Of a DNA stretch of 64,000 nt, positions 11,905 to 24,066 are shown one piece after another; within the stretch, counting starts at the first letter, position 1; each line of letters starts with the position of its first letter. The notes under the pieces were generated by a model, which searched no databases, was not told the origin of the DNA, and saw only the letters and a program-made list of their open reading frames with translations. Source of the DNA: Diphasiastrum complanatum. Its lineage: Eukaryota; Streptophyta; Lycopodiopsida; Lycopodiales; Lycopodiaceae. A program made the position numbers and the translations under genes. The stretch spans positions 68,193,084 to 68,257,083 of the forward strand of contig CM055099.1 of assembly GCA_029204225.1 (NCBI GenBank). The letters are read 5' to 3'.

Positions 11905-12115
11905 GAAAAAACCGGCATGTAAAGGCCGGTTATTAGAGAACATCGGCACAAATTTGTCTTAGATCTTGGTCCCAACCCGCCCCTAAAGTGGCTAGACACA
12001 GTTTAAGAGTAAGAAATTGACTTTTCAAAAAAATGGTCAAAAATATTTTGTGGTCAAGTTTTGTAAGATCTAGCCAAAAGTGCCGGTCCACCTAGAATTG
12101 GGTCCTAGCCCGCTA
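11905..12115 (-). repeat. Dispersed repeat, inverted partner of 47575-47775
   Basis: Shared blocks include CCGGCATGTAAA, ACCCGCCCCTAAAGTGGCTAG and AAAGTGCCGGTCCAC (each split or changed by a few bases in the partner). They appear in reverse complement and the same relative order near 47.6-47.8 kb. It is probably LTR or leader sequence of the Gypsy family that lies next to it. Confidence 0.6.
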
Positions 12116-12875
12116 ATCTGTGCTTGGATGATCTATTTATAGACTTCATCCGTGTATAAATTACATTGAATACTTGTCACCTAATTAGGAAAGCTGTTGT
12201 ACTTGGAAGTATATGGCTTCTGTGACAACTATACACAGTATTTACGGTCAATAATTCAGCATCATTGACGTGGACGTGGACGTTGCTGGAATGTTCCTCG
12301 TTTATTTTAGACGACCTTCAGGATTTTTCTCTCTCTTCGCATTTTTCGCAAGGAGCCGAAGGTGTCCTCAAAAAGACGGTGATGTCCTTAAAACAGTCTA
12401 ACGCATGAAAATAGATAACCTTCGAGATTTTCTCTCTCTTCTCATTTTTTGCAAAGAGCCGAAGGTGTGTTAAAAATAGTTAAACTTTTGAACTATGCAA
12501 GTGTCACATTTCGGGGAAATGCGAAAAAGCCGAAGCTGTTGAAAACATAGTGTATTTCTGTAGATTGTTGAAAAAGCAATGTATTTCTGCAAATTGTTCT
12601 AAATGCAAGTTTTGTGAAAGTCCTTGAAGATGGCCAAGTCTTCAATTACTTCAAGTTATTAAACTTGACATCTGAACTTTGAAATTATGACATGATTGGT
12701 TACCCATTGCTGGAGATCAGCCAGAAGCCCATTGTAGACGTTCTTCAAATAAATTGGCTATCTAAGTTTGTGATTTCTGCAGGTATCAGATGAGCAGACA
12801 TAGAACCAAAGTTGGTTCCATCTGACCCTAGATCAATGATCAATTAACATGCAGGAAGAATCATGAAATAAAAAA
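12116..12875. other. Non-coding stretch with a partly duplicated block
   Basis: No gene is seen. A block containing TTTTCTCTCTCTTC...GAGCCGAAGGTGT occurs twice, around 12325-12365 and 12432-12468. It could be decayed LTR sequence. Confidence 0.4.
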
Positions 12876-13740
12876 TTAGTCATTCACCAAGGAGACAACT
12901 GTGGGCTTAATTTCCAACATGTATCTCTCTGGAGCCTTTCCTAATCTCTGTGATCTTCTTGGCTCCCTGATCATCTCCTCCAATGTTGGAAGTTCTAGCA
13001 TTTCTTCCTCTCTTGTTTCTCTGTCTCCTGCTCCTGCAACATCCTCTTGATTTAATGCAGGTTCATTGTCCAACATCATGTACTTTGCCTGTTTCTCACT
13101 CGTCCATGCTTCCTCCATCTCTTTATCTCTTCCTCGTCGAATACTACATTCCTGGACAATACTACCTTGGAGGTCTGGAAATTGAATACTTTGTACCCAT
13201 ATGCATTCTCCGGGTATCCCACGAATATGCAAGGAAAACCTCTTGGGTCTAGGTTCTTTTTCAACTTCTCCGGGATGTGAGCATACGCCTTGCTCCCAAA
13301 TATCTTCGTGTGCCCCACTGAGGGCTTTTCTCCTGACCACACAACCTCTAGTATTTTGTCCCTTAAGACTCTGCTCGGTACTCTGTTGGAAATAAGCAGT
13401 TGCGCTAACAACTTCCGCCCACAGGAATCTTGGTAATCCTTTGTCATACAACATGCTCCTGGCCATGTTAATAAGGGTCCGTTTTTTGCGCTCAACAATC
13501 CCGTTTTGCTGAGGGGAGTATGACATAGTGTGTTCCTGATGTATCCCCCATAAACTATCTTCCATTATCTGATTTGGCCCTTTTTACCCTCTTCCATGTC
13601 TGTGTTTCTGTCAGCGTGACAAATTCCTTGAACTTCTCTACCACTTGATCTTTGGTCTTCAACGTGTACAAGAAGGTCTTTCTGCTGAAATCATCTATGA
13701 AAGTAAGAAAGTACTTCGAATGTCCCAGGGATTCCGGATC
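12876..13740 (-). pseudogene. Copia integrase relic
   Basis: Minus-strand pieces in shifting frames give YFLTFIDDFSRKTFLY, KSDNG, a YSPQQNGIVERKKRTL stretch, KIFGSKAYAHIP, GFPCIFVGYPENAYGYK and VVLSRNVVFDE. These are in the order of a Copia integrase and its downstream linker. Frames change at least twice and the flanking pol domains are missing. It belongs to a Copia lineage different from the intact elements here. Confidence 0.85.
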
Positions 13741-14400
13741 TAGGACCCTTGGATCAAGTTGGGTCCAAGATGAATGGATAGGATTAGTGTACATATTAGC
13801 CAATAGTATTTTGGTGTCAATGCTCAATTGATCGTGTACAAAATAGGACAAGCAATCATAGACACACAATTATCAAAATTATCAAAGCGCAAATGAAAGC
13901 AATGAAGATACAGGTCAAATCAGACAAATCAGAATCACAAAAAGCGTATTAATCTTCTATTGATTACCCATCATATACAATAACCATGAGAACTACCAAG
14001 AAGCCATTTTTCCATATGTGTCCCTAAGCTTATCAAGAAAAGCATCATGTCTACGTGTACCTAGCTTAACTATTAGCCTAGTTTCCTAACTACCGACTGA
14101 GTCAGCTTCACTTGACTGTGAAGTGTCATTGCAAAGCGATGTATGACTTTTGTTTATTTACAACAATTACAAAATGGAGGGTGTGAGAGCCCTCCGTATT
14201 TAATTGCTTTGTGCATTGGGCATGTATTGTAAATGGGCAACACTCTAAACACCCATTATCTAGTTCATGATTCATTTAGAGAATCAAAGGAAACAATCCC
14301 TAGAAAAACATTTTCAGCCCATATGTTGCACAATTTAACAATTTTCATCATGCATGAATAGTTCCTCAAAGGTTGGCAATAAATGACAACAATATTAAAA
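13741..14400. other. Intergenic, nothing recognised
   Basis: No coding motif, repeat or RNA gene was seen. Confidence 0.5.
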
Positions 14401-14840
14401 CATATTGCTAGGTAGTCGAGTATGCTTTGATTGTAAGCTACCCAGTACAGTGCCCAGGTTTGTGGCTGAGCCTGCTGTCAGAGCTGCGTGCTCTCGCTCT
14501 CTCTCCCTCGACGGCGGACGGCCGTCCAGATCGTCCACAGATGCCTTTTTAGTGTTCACCTTTTGGGGCGTCCCAAACTGGACAATAATTCTCTCCGCTT
14601 GTATCATGGATCCATGAACCTCCAAGACGACAACTTTTTGTGCGTGTTTGGCCTTCAGCGATCATTTCCGCTTACCAACGGGCAATGGACCCAGTACCCA
14701 CCTCGTCTCTTACTTAATACTGCCCTCAGTGCCCTGGTTTTTTTTGCTTATCATCATTTTCAGCTGCAAGGTGGCTGTTACTGCGTTGCAATTGATTCTG
14801 TCCTAAATAGTGGGGATTGGACGACTTACTCACTTTGATT

Positions 14841-15400
14841 ACTTTCGTGCACGTCTGTAACAAGTGATTGTCATGTTACTTGGTTAGGGTCGTGTATGAG
14901 GTACCTTATCATGGATTGGAGATACTGTGGATTGTAGGATTTGGAGTAAGAAGGTGAATGATTGTGACTGCGAAGAAACGTTTTGTTTACTATGCAATTT
15001 CATCTTGTTGACTTGGTTTTATGAGAACGAAACTATCCATGCATACTTTGTTCCTTTGTTTTCATGGACTTCTGTAGTACATGATTATCATTCTGCTTGG
15101 ATCCTGTGGATTGTAGGATTTAGAGGAAGAAGTATAGTCATGATTGCGAAGAGACCCTCTGTCTAGTATCTTTCACCTTGTTCGCTTGGTTCTATTAGAT
15201 CAAAACTATCCATGCATTCTTTCTTTCTTATGAATTCGTGGATGTCTGTAACAAATGATTAATATGCTGCTTGGATCCTTTAGCGTGGTGTTAGGGGGAT
15301 CATGAGGTTCCTTATCGTGGATCGGAACCTGTGATTCATAGGACTTGGAAGAAGAAGTATGGTCGTGACTGAAGTCTCTGATCTCGAATCTAGATGGAGG
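14841..15400 (+). repeat. Three degenerate tandem copies upstream of the STOP1-like gene
   Basis: Three successive copies of roughly 150-220 bp start near 14841, 15061 and 15232. Each has TCTGTAACA-like, ATGATTAT-like and CTTGGATCC-like blocks, then TGTGGATTGTAGGATTT-like and a GAAGAAGTATGGTC-like block. Copies 1 and 2 also share AAACTATCCATGCAT. They lie 0.7-1.25 kb before the ATG, so promoter or 5' leader involvement is possible but not shown. Confidence 0.6.
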
Positions 15401-16093
15401 GGCTTGAATGACTGGCTGTTGTAGCATTCTTGAGACCTGGTAAAGGTTCTTTTGGTTGTGACAGGATCCATTGAGACAACTTTTCCACCATATTGCGGAG
15501 GCCGTTTATTCATCATTGTCCATTCATGCCAGCTATGTAAGGTCAGTGGGTAGATAAGGAGGTGGGCTTTGTGATTTAGTCAGATTGGCTGATATTGTCT
15601 GTTTGTGCCAAAAACATACTCAAATCTGACCGCGAATCATTCTTAATCATAGAAATCCAGATCAAGGAAGAAAAAGACCCCTTAGATAATCTCTTCAGTC
15701 CTTTTTTCTAGTAGTATATGACCACAAGCTTAGAGGAAGCGCATGCTAATGTTTGTTTTCTAATCAAGTTTATCAGAGGGAAAAGAAATCTGACAATTAT
15801 TCCAGGGGTTGGTTTTCGCTACTTTTGCTCGTGGGATCTTTGCAAGCTAGCTAGTTCAATAATCTAAATTGTAAATCGTACTCCTCTTCGAAACTCTGTT
15901 ACAACTTGGATGCCTCTAACTTCCGTTTTACTGGCAATCAAGGCATTCATATGCTATTTCACATGTAGTAATCTCCAGATCTTGTTTCTGTGGTATCCGC
16001 CATTTCGCTGTACAAGGCCTCGCCCCCACTCGTTTGAAGTTTGAACTGCTGTGCGTGCGCAGTTACTTTGAAGAAACTCTCACGATTTGAAAG

Positions 16094-17764
16094 ATGAATC
16101 CTTCTACCTCTAGATACTCTTCTGATGGCGGCGATGCCTCCAAGTTCTCCTTCTTGGGTGAGCAGCTTACGACTTATAGTTCCTTTCAGCATAACCAGCA
16201 ACCTTCTGATTCCACTGGCCTTAGTTTCAGTGGTGCATCTCTATCTCATTCTCATGCACAGGCTGCTGGTCAAAACCTTATCCCGCAATCCCGTCAACAG
16301 CCCCAAGGACTCGTAGGTTCAAATGCTGCTAGTAAACCGATAAGCCTTCACCAGCTCGTGGATTTTGGTATGGGCAGTTCCGGTCCCATTTTGAGTGCCC
16401 AATTGGTGCACGGGTTGCAGGAATCAGCAAGGGCCCCCTCACCGGTGGCTGATGCTTCCTCACAAGCACTCATGACGACACTCTTGCTTCTCCAGCAGAA
16501 AATAGGGCACTTGCAGACACTTGTGCAGCTCATTGCGCAAGGGGATATGTCCAATGCTTCTGCAACCCAACAGCAGATGACAACAGCCGCAGGAATTGCA
16601 ACAGTTATTTCTCAGTTGGTAACAGCAGCTGCAGGGTGGCTGCCACAAGTACATCAACAATTTCAGCATCCTCTGTCCGATCAGAGGAGTCACTTTGGAT
16701 CAACATCCTCACCAGACATGGCTTTCTTTCAGTACAATGGACCTCCGAGTTCACTTGGGACTGCTTTCGGAATCTCTGCTGGCAACGGTAGATTCAATTC
16801 CTCTGTAGATCGAGGAAGAGAAAACAACTCAGGGGTTGAATCCGTTGTAGTCAAGACTAGATTAGATGGATCACCAGAGATTGGTAGGCAGTTGTTTGAA
16901 GCACATGGAGGCCATGCTTCAAGCTGCACCATTCGAAGCTCGCTTGAAACTACTGCTGGCAACTCTCTTGTAGGTTCTTTTGCTGTCAGTTTAGGTACAA
17001 GTGGGGATGGGACTATCAACCTTGAGGAAGAAAATATAGCTCTATGTGTTGGAAATCCTTTCGTGTCGAGCATTTCAATGGAGATTAATTCATCTTCAAA
17101 AGATCAGGATTCTGGAGGTGTCTATAAGGAAGATGAAGATGATGGAGAAGCTGAGAATTTACCTCCTGGTTCTTATGAGTTGATTGAATTAGAAGCCATT
17201 GAGATTCTAGCAGAGCATACTCACTTTTGTGAAATATGTGGAAAAGGTTTCAAGAGGGACGCAAACTTGAGAATGCACATGAGGGGCCATGGAGATGAGT
17301 ATAAGACGGTTGCAGCTCTCACAAAACCAGATAAGTCCTCCCAGGACCCATCATTAAGAAAGCCAAGAAGATATTCTTGCCCATATCTTGGTTGCAAAAG
17401 GAACAAAAACCATAGAAAATTTCTTCCTTTGAAGACGATGCTGTGTGTGAAAAATCACTACAGAAGAAGTCATTGCCCAAAGATGCTCACATGTACCAAG
17501 TGCAGGACCAAAAAGTTTTCTGTGGCTGCAGATCTAAAGACGCATGAAAAACATTGTGGACGTGACAAATGGCAATGTTCATGTGGTACCACCTTCTCTA
17601 GGAAAGACAAGCTTCTAGGACATGTAGGGCTCTTTGTAGGGCATGCGCCTGCAACGCCTCTTCATGAAATTGATATGGGTGGAAGTGGAATGGAAAGAAC
17701 GGAAACTCAGAGTGCCTCTGGAAATGGGACTACTAATATCTGCAGTCAAGGCTTTACAAAGTGA
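16094..17764 (+). CDS. STOP1: STOP1-like C2H2 zinc-finger transcription factor
   Basis: This 556-residue protein has the zinc-finger set of the STOP1 family, nuclear factors that activate genes for tolerance to protons and aluminium, such as malate and citrate exporters. Finger 1 is Cys379, Cys382, His395, His399 in [21 protein letters not shown]. Finger 2 starts at Cys429/Cys434 and is followed by KNHYRRSHC. Finger 3 uses Cys467/Cys470 with His484. Finger 4 is [16 protein letters not shown], with the family ending FVGH before a variable tail. The N-terminal half has a low-complexity Ser/Gln region and a conserved helical stretch ([20 protein letters not shown]). The coding frame is uninterrupted, as I recall for Arabidopsis STOP1 (about 500 residues). 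The ATG is the first in a clean context. STOP1 versus a STOP2-like paralogue cannot be settled here. Confidence 0.93.
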   Translation: MNPSTSRYSSDGGDASKFSFLGEQLTTYSSFQHNQQPSDSTGLSFSGASLSHSHAQAAGQNLIPQSRQQPQGLVGSNAASKPISLHQLVDFGMGSSGPILSAQLVHGLQESARAPSPVADASSQALMTTLLLLQQKIGHLQTLVQLIAQGDMSNASATQQQMTTAAGIATVISQLVTAAAGWLPQVHQQFQHPLSDQRSHFGSTSSPDMAFFQYNGPPSSLGTAFGISAGNGRFNSSVDRGRENNSGVESVVVKTRLDGSPEIGRQLFEAHGGHASSCTIRSSLETTAGNSLVGSFAVSLGTSGDGTINLEEENIALCVGNPFVSSISMEINSSSKDQDSGGVYKEDEDDGEAENLPPGSYELIELEAIEILAEHTHFCEICGKGFKRDANLRMHMRGHGDEYKTVAALTKPDKSSQDPSLRKPRRYSCPYLGCKRNKNHRKFLPLKTMLCVKNHYRRSHCPKMLTCTKCRTKKFSVAADLKTHEKHCGRDKWQCSCGTTFSRKDKLLGHVGLFVGHAPATPLHEIDMGGSGMERTETQSASGNGTTNICSQGFTK

Positions 17765-18130
17765 GTCAAGTGTGTCAACTGGCCAGCAGGGGATCAAACC
17801 ACGCTTGGGTCTGGCCCCTGGGTATTGCTTAAGTCTGTTTGAGCCAAAAGCCTGACAGTGTTTCTCTCTTGCTTTTGGAGGTTTCAGTGGATCTTCATCC
17901 TTGGTGGAATAGTTCAGGAGGGAAATAATTAAGCCTCTGCTGGTTTTACTGGAACTCTATGCATTAGATGGAGCTAAAGAATGACAATTATACAGGCAGC
18001 TTTTCATAGAGAGCCTTTCACAGAGACAGGGTGAATTCTGTACTCCTTTTGCAGTCTGCAATTGTGTAAGCTGTAGTTCAATACTATTGTTTTCCGTATT
18101 CTGCTCTCAATATCCTGGCTTAAATTTTCT
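17765..18130 (+). other. Probable 3' untranslated region of the STOP1-like gene
   Basis: This stretch follows the TGA, has no further frame with motifs, and becomes T-rich. No clear polyadenylation signal could be fixed. Confidence 0.4.
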
Positions 18131-18133
18131 GTT

Positions 18134-18235
18134 CATTCTCTCATAATTATATCCAGATTGCTTCATTGATTATCTACTTATATATACTACATTCTCTCAT
18201 AATTGTATCCAGATTGCTTCATTGATTATCTACTT
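18134..18235 (+). repeat. 56-bp period tandem duplication
   Basis: ATTCTCTCATAATT followed by a CAGATTGCTTCATTGATTA block starts at 18135 and again at 18191 with one or two changes. It lies just before a Copia primer site, so it is probably part of an old LTR. Confidence 0.8.
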
Positions 18236-18272
18236 CAATTATTTATGATCAGACTGGCTTCAATTTGCTATA

Positions 18273-18813
18273 GGGTATCAAAGCAGGGTCGAAGTAATAG
18301 GAACTGTAGACAGCACAGAGTACATGCGTTCACTTTTCATGCAGATGGAAATTAGGTTCTCCTTTATAAATTTCATTGATAGAATCAATGGGGAAGATTT
18401 CCACTTGTTGAGATTTAAAATGAAGATGGTGTTGTTGAGAATGGATCTCCATGAAGTCCTGGGACAAAAACTACAAGCAGATTGTGTAGAAGTCACACTA
18501 GCATGACGAAAATCACATCTTTTCTCTTGTCCCTGAATCCGAAAGATTTACCTACACATATGTGAGTGAAGCTGACACAGGAAGCATGCCAGACATTGCA
18601 GTTGGTTTGTTTGAGACCAGAGATGTTACTATTAGGCTTTTCTTGAGGAAAAAACGTTTTTCGTTAAAATTGAATGAGACAGACATCAGTATGATCACAA
18701 TCTACAAATTTGAATCACTGCCTGGTCAACTTTCTGCAGCTGGATCATCAATTGACAATGCAGAATTTAGTGGGAACTTGAAAGTTTACTTAGCTCATAT
18801 GAGCATCTGGTAA
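18273..18813 (+). pseudogene. Copia relic: primer site and Gag N-terminus
   Basis: GGGTATCAAAGC at 18273-18284 is a worn Met-tRNA primer site. Downstream, RINGEDFHLLRFKMKMVLLRMDL (read as two adjoining blocks) matches the start of a Copia Gag. Near 18690-18760 KFESLPGQLSAAGSSI matches the later UBN2 segment. Intervening sequence is deleted or shifted, and protease and beyond are absent. Confidence 0.65.
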
Positions 18814-19333
18814 ATAAATAAGTTGTAGAATTACTAACAACACAAAGATCAGTTGCTATACTATTGCTTGAGCAGATGATGGATTACTAACAAAGCTAGG
18901 TATCAAGCATGTCACCAAAGGAAATAGCGCATATAACCATGGAATAAGCAAAACGCACACACACAGTATCAAATCCAAAATGTGTATGCAAAACAGGCAT
19001 CGCTGCTCAACACGCTGAATGATCATATATCGTGTTAAAGTACATTTCCAGAAGAACGCGTCTCAGACCTGCTTACATAAGTCTGTTTATGTGACCCAAT
19101 AACCGTTGCCTTTGGACCAATCAAAACGTCCGGTTTTGAACAACTAGCTTGAATTGCTATTGTAACCTTTCAACTAGAGACCCTCACTCAATTCAAACCA
19201 TACATGATACATGATATTTGCACTTCTAATTCCCAAGTTCCCAGCATATGGCTAAGGGACCTATATCTATCTATACCTAGTGTGAATCTATCTCTACCCA
19301 GTGCTTTGGTTAGTACGTAGCAACCATATGGGA
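18814..19333. other. Intergenic, nothing recognised
   Basis: No coding motif or clear repeat was seen. Confidence 0.5.
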
Positions 19334-20060
19334 CTAAAACGTACTATGGAAGGGGCTAGGCATAGGCCATTCTGCCTGGTAAGGATTTATAGAATTTTTT
19401 GGGCGAAGCCCAGAGGTTTTTGAGCCTAAATTCTTTTGGAAAGTTGAACTAGATATTGGTGTTGAGAGCAATGCATATTTACGCTTCTGGAAAGCCTGCA
19501 GGGCTTCCTCTGTCCAATGTGGTTCCATTGTGAGTTTGTAGATTGGTCGTGCTAACTCGGAACACATGTGTTGAAGAAATGTCGCGAAAATCAGATATCC
19601 TTGAATCCAGAAAAGTGTCCAGACATATAGTATCCAGACACGGGATCGCCATGGACCTGTCAAAGATAAGGATCATAGTCGATCTGCCACCACCAGGAAC
19701 GATCTCCAGAAATTTTTGCAAATATTCTTTGAATGCCGCTTGCATAACTCGTTGAAAGGTACTTGGGGCATTGCAAAGTCCAAACGACATCACCTTATAG
19801 GCATAGGTTCCCCATTCCGTGGTGAATGTTGTCTTGTGTTGATCTTGCGGTGCTATTTTCACCTGATTGTAGCCACTGAAACCATCCAGGAAACTGTAGG
19901 CTTCTGCTCCTGCTACTCTGTCTAGAACACTTTCCGTAAATGGTAAGGGAAAATGATCTTTCTTGGTGATTGCATTTAACGCTTTCAAGTTTACACAGAT
20001 GCGCATTTTGCCGTTCTTCTTGGTACTACGACTATTGGTGTAAAGACCACTGGGGACAAA
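19334..20060 (-). pseudogene. Ty3/Gypsy RT-RNase H relic with replaced catalytic loop
   Basis: The minus strand gives RICVNLKALNAITKKDHFPL, SFLDGFSGYNQVKIAP, WGTYAYKVMSFGLCNAPSTF and KFLEI, matching Gypsy RT to just before motif C. Here the frame enters about 100 bp of unrelated sequence (about 19590-19690). RT-connection/RNase H text then resumes (MCSELARPIYKL, HWTEEALQAFQK). The FVDD-type catalytic motif is therefore missing. Confidence 0.85.
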
Positions 20061-20540
20061 CTCCTAAGATGAGGATAGGAAAACACAAGAGAGACTGTGG
20101 AGCAAAACCACCCAACCAAACCTGGATCCCTCCTGGAGAATCCTCCTGGATCTAGCCCCCAAGCCATGCCAATGTGACATCAAGAGGAGAAGAGCTCATC
20201 AGGTAACCTAGACCAAGTCGTCAACGGAATAATCAGTACCTCAATATATGGAGAGTAGGATCGTGTGCATGAGCACATGCAATTCCCATGCAGGTCAACT
20301 ATAAATAGGTCACAACTCTTCATGCATACCTCCTGCCTATATCAGTCACACGTACATGCACTACTCCATATGTCTCAATTAGAGTGTCTGGGTCCTCTCA
20401 AGGTCATTAGTCCCCAACAACAGGCCACGATGTGGAATAAAATCCAGGCGTGACCAATAATCTCGAATACTGGAGGGCCGGACTACCATATTAGGATTAT
20501 TCTAGGTCCTTAACCGAATATGGCCGTAACATTCTTCCTC
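20061..20540 (-). repeat. Candidate Gypsy LTR on the minus strand
   Basis: On the minus strand a purine-rich AAGAGAGGAAGAA tract is followed at 20531 by TGTTACGGCC, the usual Gypsy tract-to-LTR junction. A CTATTTATAG box lies near 20300. The far end of the LTR could not be placed and no partner LTR is visible. Confidence 0.4.
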
Positions 20541-21285
20541 TCTTAAATAGGTTCTGTCCTCAGAACGGGAAAAAGAAAACATGAAATTATTCCTTCATTA
20601 CAGGAGTTCCAAGGCCCAAAAGGGCTGTTTAAGAAATGCCACGTAAGAGAGAAAAAATCGTCGGATTTTAAAACTCCGACCGAGTTTTTGGTTTGCCCAC
20701 ACAACTTCGATGACTTGACCTCACTAGTAACGTATGTAGTTAACTGGAAGTTGGGTAGCCGCAATGCGTGGGGTCCATACTTCAAGATTCTATTTTCTAC
20801 CATTAACTAACATAACTTCTCATGTAAATGCAAATCGTATTGCACATCAGAGTTTTCTTTTCATCTACTCAAAGCGTTCACATCAATGAAAAACAGTCTT
20901 ATCGATCTGAAAATCATGGTAAGAAACTTTGAATATTTTGGATCACAATGAGCGCCAACGTGAATCTAAATTTTTGCAATTTTGAAAATACGGAGTGTGT
21001 TGGATCAAATTGAGTGGTAAGGTTATTTCAAACTTTTGCAATTCAAAAATTTGCGATTTCAACACACATCTATTGAAAAAATATTTTGCTTATTTTGCTC
21101 ATAACTGCGAAGCATTGATTTTGCATATCAAGCAAGAAATATGGAGTGTGATGGATCAAAAAGAGCGCCAAGGTCATTTCAAACTTTTTCAATGAATTTT
21201 TTTTTTTTAATTAAGACGAGTTTTAATAGCTTACAAGATATATAACAAGTTGGTTTTCTACTAGATTAATCTATCGATTATTAAG
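20541..21285. other. Non-coding stretch with three copies of a GGATCA-rich unit
   Basis: Units starting near 20938, 21000 and 21149 share TGGATCA-(A/C)-A, GAG(C/T)G and a downstream CAAACTTTTGCAATTC-like block. No gene is seen. Confidence 0.5.
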
Positions 21286-23993
21286 ATGTCTAAATATCAT
21301 CTCCATATTGATCTTCCCACAGAATATGCTCCACTGTCGAGAAAAAATCTGAAAGGATCCACCTTTTCAGCTCACCAAAGGACGGAAGACAGGAAACATT
21401 GTGATCTATGGGTTGATGGAAGTTTGTATCCAATCGATCCAAGCTCAATGCAACATCCAAATTTTAGATCGGTCACACAACTCATACTGTTTTTGTGTGA
21501 AGGACACAATGGTCTATTGGGTTATTGTGAAAGATTGAAAAGTTATGGCATTAGAAATTCAATGAAAAAAATCCATTGTTTGGAAAATATGTTGAATGGT
21601 TTGCTTACTGACTACCGAGAAAGAGGAACTATTTTTTTGCAAACAAAAGAAGAGAATGAAATCTTGAAGATAGATAATTCTCGTTTGCAAGATATTATAT
21701 TAAACCTCAACCAACAATATGAAACTAATTGTACAAACATTGCGTACCTCATATTGTCAAATACATGTAGAAGTAAACACATTACGGAAGAAAATACTGA
21801 ACAATAAGCAAAAAAGAGTTATTTTAAAAAGTATTGATGAGCTTTCAACAAGTGGGGGCCAACGGAAAAAAAGAATATATGCTTTCAAGTAAGATTATGT
21901 TTTAAACTATTCATGTGTTTTGTTTCATCTAGCACTCAATGGTTGTGAATTGTTTTTTTTCTAAATCTTATTTTTCTTTTGTAGATTAGCTTTAGTCACC
22001 AATGAAAATCTGAAAGACAAGGACATGATTGGAAAGTCTTTGAGTGTAGTACTTACAGCCAAGTCAACAACGAGTCTACTTGGAAATCAACGATATTCTC
22101 AAATCAAGTCCAAGATTGCAGAGGCCCTTATGGGCGAAGTCGGCAAGATCATTGACCGAAAATTGATACAAGGGGCATGTGATTATTCTGGTATTAGCAG
22201 GGATGCATATGACACAATGTTTAAAATTATCAAAGAGGCATTTGGACAAGTACATATAAAAAAATTTCCTATTCCTCGGCCCTTTCAAATCAAATTAGAG
22301 AGGGATGTGTTAAACAAGGATTTGCAAAACATCATTGGTATTCCTTACCATATAAATGAAATTTATAACTCAAAACATGGCACTTTGTCATGTGATTATA
22401 CCAACAATATGTTTGTAGATCTGAATCATTTACTGAGATTTATTGTAAAGTTTTATGGAATCACAAATGAAAGTGTTGAAAAATTGATATTAGTTCTCAA
22501 GTTAGATGAATCAGAAGTAATAAAGGGACAAAAGCTGGAAAGGGTTAGTGTTACAATTATGAATGGAGCATTAAGCAATACGATAAACTCGGAGAGTCTT
22601 GATTTCAGTGTGCAGTCCGAAAATAATATTTGGTGGTTGGCAGCTTTCCAGGTTTAAATCTATTCTATTGAGTACTAGCAACTAATTCATTTCAAGAATT
22701 AATGGTTTTGTGTTTTAAGTTAATATTGTTCTGTTATTATAGGTCTGAGTTCAATTCTCCTAAATTAGTTCATGATTTTGCGTTTTAAAAGAAGATCAGG
22801 ACATTCTATTTTGGATTTTTAGTAAAACAGAATATCCAGAGATAATTAAGAATCATATGAGCGACACACCACTCAATGTTCTTGGAATAGGTGAATTTAA
22901 GGTGGAATGGCATTTGGCTGGAGACCTGAAGTCGTTGAAATGCTTGTTCCACGTCTCACATGGAGCAAATTCAAAAAATCCATGCCTCTATTGCATGAAA
23001 ATTACACATGACATGTCGAAGAGCACGAGAGTTTCAAGGGATATAGAAGATCCGACTTGGAAACCAGTATTACCGATTCTGCTTAAAAATGTTCACATTT
23101 GTACACTACATGGAGAGGTTAGAATATCGAAAAATTGATATAGCTTCATATTTGGTTTGCTTGGAATATTAAGCCAGAGTCATTAGCCAAAAAGGCAATA
23201 GCTCGATTGGAAGAAGTTTTATCAAAAGCGGGACTTCATAAAGGACACGCTAAAATACAAAAGGATGAGAAGCTTTAAGGAAAAACAGGAAACATCCCAT
23301 GCAAACCAAGTATAGGAGGATCCAAAGCTCGTCGTTTATTATCAAATCATTCTGGAAAACCAACTAAAGTCCAGTACTCAATTTGGATAGATGTACTCAA
23401 TGCCACAAAGGATTTTGAAGAAAAAGGAACAACGAGGATTAAAAAAGTTGAAGTCTGGACAAAGCTTGACAGCATGGTCAAATTGCTCAGAAAAAATAAA
23501 CTATCTGATACTGATGTCCTACTAATTGAGAAATCAACAATTTAGTTTGTGGATGCAGTTAAAGACGCCTGGGGTGAAGATCATATTATGCATTATATGG
23601 TAAATCTCTTTTCAATATAACTAACTCTTTGATTTATAATCTCATTGCACATATGCTAAATTTAAAATGATTAATATGACAATATTTGTATCTCTGATAT
23701 TGCAGCACATTTCACGACATCATGCATCATTTTTTGCAAAAGCTTATGGCAGTCTAAGTATTTGGTCATCACAAGGAATGGAAAAATCGCATTGGCAAGC
23801 CAGAGCAGCATTTCATCAAAATACACAACACGGTGGAACATCTCAAAAAAATAGTTACATCATCCAGCTATTTCAATGGTTCTACAAGCGTATTCAAATC
23901 CGATATAAAACTATATCAACAAATTATCAGAAATTCAGAAAGGCGTGCAAATTTGTAGACGAAAATAATATTGATGCAAGAGTCAACCCATAG
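21286..23993 (+). pseudogene. Gene A: decayed intron-bearing transposase-like protein
   Basis: Four exons are inferred: 21286-21888, 21985-22651, 22743-23599 and 23706-23993, with GT...AG introns of about 91-106 bp. Splicing 21888 to 21985 joins two long frames in register, which supports the model. Exon 1 includes a coiled-coil stretch near 21650-21730. Exon 2 contains KLDESEVIKGQKLERVSV. Exon 3 has EWHLAGDLKSLKCLF, NPCLYC and HICTLHGEVRI. Exon 4 has SIWSSQGMEKSHWQ and QHGG. This order (GD near a CxxC, then TLHG, then QG-E-K-H) is one I associate with large transposase-like proteins found across animals, fungi and early-diverging plants; the exact family is not certain. There are frameshifts (about 21760, 22790, 23130) and stops (TAA near 23276, TAG near 23543), so it is not functional. 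It converges with gene B, 73 bp apart. Confidence 0.6.
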
Positions 23994-24066
23994 TAAATTT
24001 CATGATATCAGACGAAAAATGTATATGTATTATATCGCATCATGTGTAGTACAATGCAAGGCAAAA

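Noticed and set aside
14395..14838. Overlapping frames on both strands before the STOP1-like gene
   Set aside because: They lie in a GC-richer stretch where frames stay open by chance; no motif, and a promoter or leader is more likely.
17643..17855. Alternative 3' coding frame of the STOP1-like gene
   Set aside because: It overlaps in another frame, has no conserved text, and the main frame ends in a clear TGA after the last finger.
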